Of a DNA stretch of 16,821 nucleotides, positions 14,564-16,821 are shown piece by piece. Origin of the DNA: Comamonadaceae bacterium. GTDB lineage: Bacteria > Pseudomonadota > Gammaproteobacteria > Burkholderiales > Burkholderiaceae_C. Positions within the stretch are counted from its first letter, which is position 1; every line of letters starts with the position of its first letter. The notes below the pieces were generated by a model that was not told where the DNA came from, made no database searches, and was given only the letters and a program-made list of their open reading frames with translations. Location of the stretch: the NCBI GenBank assembly GCA_947469815.1, contig CANIRI010000017.1, positions 1 to 16,821 of the forward strand, given 5' to 3'. A program made the position numbers and the translations under genes.

Positions 14564-15478
14564 GTGGAACGCATCCAGGCTATTCGTTTGTTTGTTCGCA
14601 TCGTCGACCTGGGGTCGTTTAGCAAGGCTGCGGCCGAAATGCGCATCGGCCAACCCGCCGCCACCAAGCAGATCGGACGCATGGAGGCGCAGCTCGGTGC
14701 GCGCCTGCTCTACCGCAGCACGCGCGGCGTCAGTCCCACCGAGATTGGTTTGCGCTATTACGAGAAGTGCAAGCTGATTTCGCAGCACGTGGAAGAGGCG
14801 GAGTCGGTCAGCGCGCTGCTGCAAACCCAGTTGCAGGGCGCGCTCAAGATCAGCACCTCGGTGGCCTTCGGGCGGCGCATCATGGCCTCGCTGACCATGC
14901 AGTTCATGGACATGAATCCGGGTTTGCAGGTGGAACTGCACTGCGATGACAGTTATGTCAACCTGATCGAGCAGGGTATCGATGTGGCCATCCGCATGGG
15001 CCGGCTCGCCGACTCCGGATTGGGCTCGCGCCACCTGGGCCTGAACCCCTGGACCATCGTCGCAGCGCCCGCCTATCTGCAGGAGCACGGCACACCGGTC
15101 AGCCCGCAGGACCTGGGCAAACACGCGGCCCTGATTTACAGCACCGTTCAGGGCGATGCCCGCTGGCAGCTCAGCGGCGCAAAGGGTAAGTCAGTATCGG
15201 TGGCGGTGCGTGGGGCTTTGCGTTCCAACAACCTGTCCATGCTGCTGATGGCTGCGCGCAAGGGCATGGGTATTGCCGCCGTGCCGCGCTATGTGGCACA
15301 CGAGTCGCTGAAAACCGGTGCGCTGGTCAGCGTGCTGGACGACTGGCAATTGCCGCAGCAGGAGATCCACGCTGTATTTCCCTCACCACGCATGCTCCCG
15401 GCCAAAGTCACCCAGTTCATCGCCTGGCTGGAGGGCCAGTTTGACCAGGACTGGTGGGCGCGCAATTACAGCGCCTGA
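14564..15478 (+). CDS. LysR-family transcriptional regulator of the glyoxylate operon
   Basis: This is a 304-residue LysR-type regulator, the usual length. Residues 1-60 are the winged helix-turn-helix ([19 protein letters not shown], then a recognition helix [21 protein letters not shown]). From about residue 90 a periplasmic-binding-protein-like effector domain follows ([12 protein letters not shown]...DVAIRMGRL...). The start is GTG 14564, with GAGGGG ending five bases upstream; the ATG at 14551 is out of frame. It is divergent from gcl with a palindromic T-N11-A site between, so it probably regulates gcl-hyi-glxR and itself. The inducer, perhaps glyoxylate, glycolate or hydroxypyruvate, is unknown. 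Its stop lies in a hairpin shared with the end of the CapA-like gene. Confidence 0.93.
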   Translation: MERIQAIRLFVRIVDLGSFSKAAAEMRIGQPAATKQIGRMEAQLGARLLYRSTRGVSPTEIGLRYYEKCKLISQHVEEAESVSALLQTQLQGALKISTSVAFGRRIMASLTMQFMDMNPGLQVELHCDDSYVNLIEQGIDVAIRMGRLADSGLGSRHLGLNPWTIVAAPAYLQEHGTPVSPQDLGKHAALIYSTVQGDARWQLSGAKGKSVSVAVRGALRSNNLSMLLMAARKGMGIAAVPRYVAHESLKTGALVSVLDDWQLPQQEIHAVFPSPRMLPAKVTQFIAWLEGQFDQDWWARNYSA

Positions 15479-15487
15479 CAAGGCGCT
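15470..15487. terminator. Bidirectional hairpin shared by lysR and capA-like stops
   Basis: AGCGCCT-GACA-AGGCGCT is a perfect 7-bp stem with a 4-base loop. It contains the TGA of the LysR gene (15476-15478) and two bases of the TAG of the convergent CapA-like gene (15486-15488). Only GTTT follows on the plus strand and no U-tract on the minus, so termination strength is uncertain. Confidence 0.45.
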
Positions 15488-16499
15488 AGGGTTTCTCTGT
15501 GCAGGAACCCACTTGGTTATCACCACGCCGCCAGCACGGGCTGGGCGCGGCCACATCCAGCGTAGGGATGCCCACCATATCGATGCGTGCCACGCGGGTG
15601 CTCAAGGCGGCAACGCCCCGGCGGTCCAAGTCAAGCCGCAGGACCCAGCCGATTCGTTGGTTGGCGTTGTCGGTTTCCTTCATGATGAAGTTGCCCACGC
15701 TGTAAACAATCGGTTTACCCCGGTAGTGGGCTATGTCCTGCGTGACATGCGGGTGACCGCCGATCACCGCATCGGCACCGGCCCGCACCATACGGCGTGC
15801 CAGTTGCCGCTGGCGCGCGTTGGCCACCGGCTCGTTTTCCCAACCCCAATGCATGATGGGAATCACCAGGTCCGCGCGGTGCACGCGGCGCGCAGCGCGG
15901 ATGTCAGCAACCACGCGCTCATCTTCGCTCCAGGCCGTGCCGGGCAAGTTGTGGTTCGCCTCAAAACTGCGGGGTTGGAATTCGTTGTAACTCAGCACCG
16001 CGATGCGCAGGCCTTTGCGCTCAAACACCAGAGGCGCGTGCGCCTGCCGCAAATTCATTCCCCCGCCCACTTGCGCCAAACCGGCGTTTTGCAGCAGGTT
16101 CAACATCTCCGCGAAGGCCTCGGGGCCGAAGTCACCCGAATGGTTGTTGGCCAGGGTGACCGCGTCAAAGTGCCGTTGCAGCACTGGGATCACCCGGGGG
16201 TGGGCGCGGAAGGTGAACATCTTGTCGCCCGCGCTGCCCTGGGTGGCGACCACGCATTCGATGTTGGTGATGCGGATGTCGGCGTCAGCAAAGTAGCTGG
16301 CAAAGCTGGCAAAGGGGTCGCCGCCCTGGGCGATCAACTCGCCTGCGTCAGCGTCGAGCACGCTGTCACCGGCAAAGACCAGGCTGACAGTTGGGCTGGG
16401 CGCAGGTTTCGTGCGCAATGCGCCTGCGGCCTGTGCCAGCGGAGCGACAAACAAACTCAGTGCGCACAGCCAGGCCGCCAGCGTCTGTTGGGCGTTCAT
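15486..16499 (-). CDS. CapA-family (PGA_cap) secreted metallophosphatase-like protein
   Basis: This 337-residue protein has an N-terminal signal peptide (about residues 1-24, cleavage after Ala-Gln-Ala), so it acts outside the cytoplasm. CapA motifs appear in order: FAGDSVLD (43-50), TNIECVVA (about 78-85), TLANNHSGDFGPEA (about 114), MHWGWENEP, and AGADAVIGGHPHVTQ followed by KPIVYSVGNFI. The His/Asn/Asp pattern is that of a calcineurin-like metal site. CapA itself takes part in poly-gamma-glutamate capsule formation in Bacillus, but no capB/capC partner is seen here, so the substrate is open. Its ATG (16497-16499) overlaps by 4 bp (ATGA) the stop of the upstream gene, implying translational coupling with it. 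Confidence 0.88.
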   Translation of the reverse strand: MNAQQTLAAWLCALSLFVAPLAQAAGALRTKPAPSPTVSLVFAGDSVLDADAGELIAQGGDPFASFASYFADADIRITNIECVVATQGSAGDKMFTFRAHPRVIPVLQRHFDAVTLANNHSGDFGPEAFAEMLNLLQNAGLAQVGGGMNLRQAHAPLVFERKGLRIAVLSYNEFQPRSFEANHNLPGTAWSEDERVVADIRAARRVHRADLVIPIMHWGWENEPVANARQRQLARRMVRAGADAVIGGHPHVTQDIAHYRGKPIVYSVGNFIMKETDNANQRIGWVLRLDLDRRGVAALSTRVARIDMVGIPTLDVAAPSPCWRRGDNQVGSCTEKP

Positions 16500-16821
16500 G
16501 GTGCCACCCCGCCCAGCCAGCAGCTATAGATCAGCTCGCGCTCGACCGGCCCCGCGTACAGGTGCTGCTCGCCAGTGAGCAAAAAAGGTTTTTTGCCGCT
16601 GCGAAAAGGCGGCAGGTATTTGGCTTCCTGCACCATCACCGGTCGCGGGTCCTGGTCCAGATAGGCATAGAGCAGGACGTAGTCCACCCGGCTGCCTCGG
16701 CCGACCACGACCGGCTTGAAGAAAAAGCGCCCGCCGATGTCCACCGATTCGACGCCGTAAGGGTCGGCCACCGGGCGGGCGGTGATGTGGTGCGTGGTTC
16801 CGGCGTAGCTGACTTCACAGC
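16496..16821 (-). CDS. Unrecognised protein, C-terminal part (5' end outside window)
   Basis: The minus-strand frame is open from the right edge to the TGA at 16496-16498, giving at least 108 residues. The GTG at 16769-16771 is a possible internal start, but the sequence upstream (CEVSYAGTTHHITARP) looks equally protein-like, so the gene most likely continues beyond the window. The visible part is rich in beta-type segments (GGRFFFKPVVVGRG, DYVLLYAYLD) and ends VERELIYSCWLGGVAP. I do not recognise the family. Its stop overlaps the ATG of the CapA-like gene by 4 bp, so the two products may work together, possibly in the cell envelope. Confidence 0.7.
   Translation of the reverse strand, partial: CEVSYAGTTHHITARPVADPYGVESVDIGGRFFFKPVVVGRGSRVDYVLLYAYLDQDPRPVMVQEAKYLPPFRSGKKPFLLTGEQHLYAGPVERELIYSCWLGGVAP

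Noticed and set aside
14425..14682. 86-codon upstream extension of gcl
   Set aside because: It would overlap the divergent regulator; the basic, unstructured residues do not match Gcl, and the ATG at 14422-14424 has a good ribosome-binding site.
15318..16529. 403-residue plus-strand ORF
   Set aside because: It is out of frame with lysR at its start and antisense to the CapA-like gene; it is a shadow of two convincing genes.

Overview
The window reads as chromosomal DNA of a GC-rich betaproteobacterium, most likely Burkholderiales and probably Comamonadaceae-like. The grounds are the gene families, the base composition, a topoisomerase III with a lysine/alanine tail and SWIB domain, and a birA gene without a DNA-binding domain followed by a SPOR-domain gene. 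A proteobacterial-type phytoene desaturase (CrtI) suggests that the organism makes, or descends from makers of, carotenoids. Genus cannot be settled from sequence alone. The DNA is gene dense: no gene-free stretch exceeds about 170 bases, and I see no tRNA, rRNA, CRISPR array, transposase or prophage gene.

Layout. 1-1047 (+): the C-terminal part of a sensor histidine kinase. 1068-3060 (-): a compact run of three genes, read in the order SET-domain methyltransferase, birA, SPOR-domain protein. Divergent from it, 3158-6166 (+): topB, a topoisomerase III carrying a histone-H1-like Lys/Ala tail and a C-terminal SWIB domain. The ~97 bp between SET and topB holds a possible leaderless 23-codon ORF overlapping the topB start and a 16-bp perfect alternating purine-pyrimidine tract. 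6239-9512 (-): a tightly overlapping operon of crtI, an ABC-2 permease and an ABC ATPase, visibly less GC-rich than its flanks. 9587-10174 (-): a small PagL-like outer-membrane barrel protein. 10346-10837 (+): a YqaA/DedA-type membrane protein. 10857-14424 (-): the glyoxylate-to-glycerate operon gcl-hyi-glxR, with a divergent LysR-type regulator (14564-15478, +) and a clear inverted repeat between them. 15486-16821 (-): a CapA-like secreted metallophosphatase overlapping by 4 bp the end of an unrecognised gene that runs off the right edge.

How they work together. Gcl joins two glyoxylates into tartronate semialdehyde, Hyi interconverts this with hydroxypyruvate, and GlxR reduces tartronate semialdehyde to D-glycerate; the LysR protein probably senses a pathway intermediate. 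The two points most worth following are (a) the divergent pairing of a eukaryote-like SET lysine methyltransferase with a topoisomerase that has a lysine-rich tail and a SWIB domain, a possible bacterial chromatin-type enzyme/substrate pair, and (b) the coupling of a carotenoid desaturase to an ABC-2 exporter in one overlapping operon of distinct composition. Both are inferences from sequence and context.
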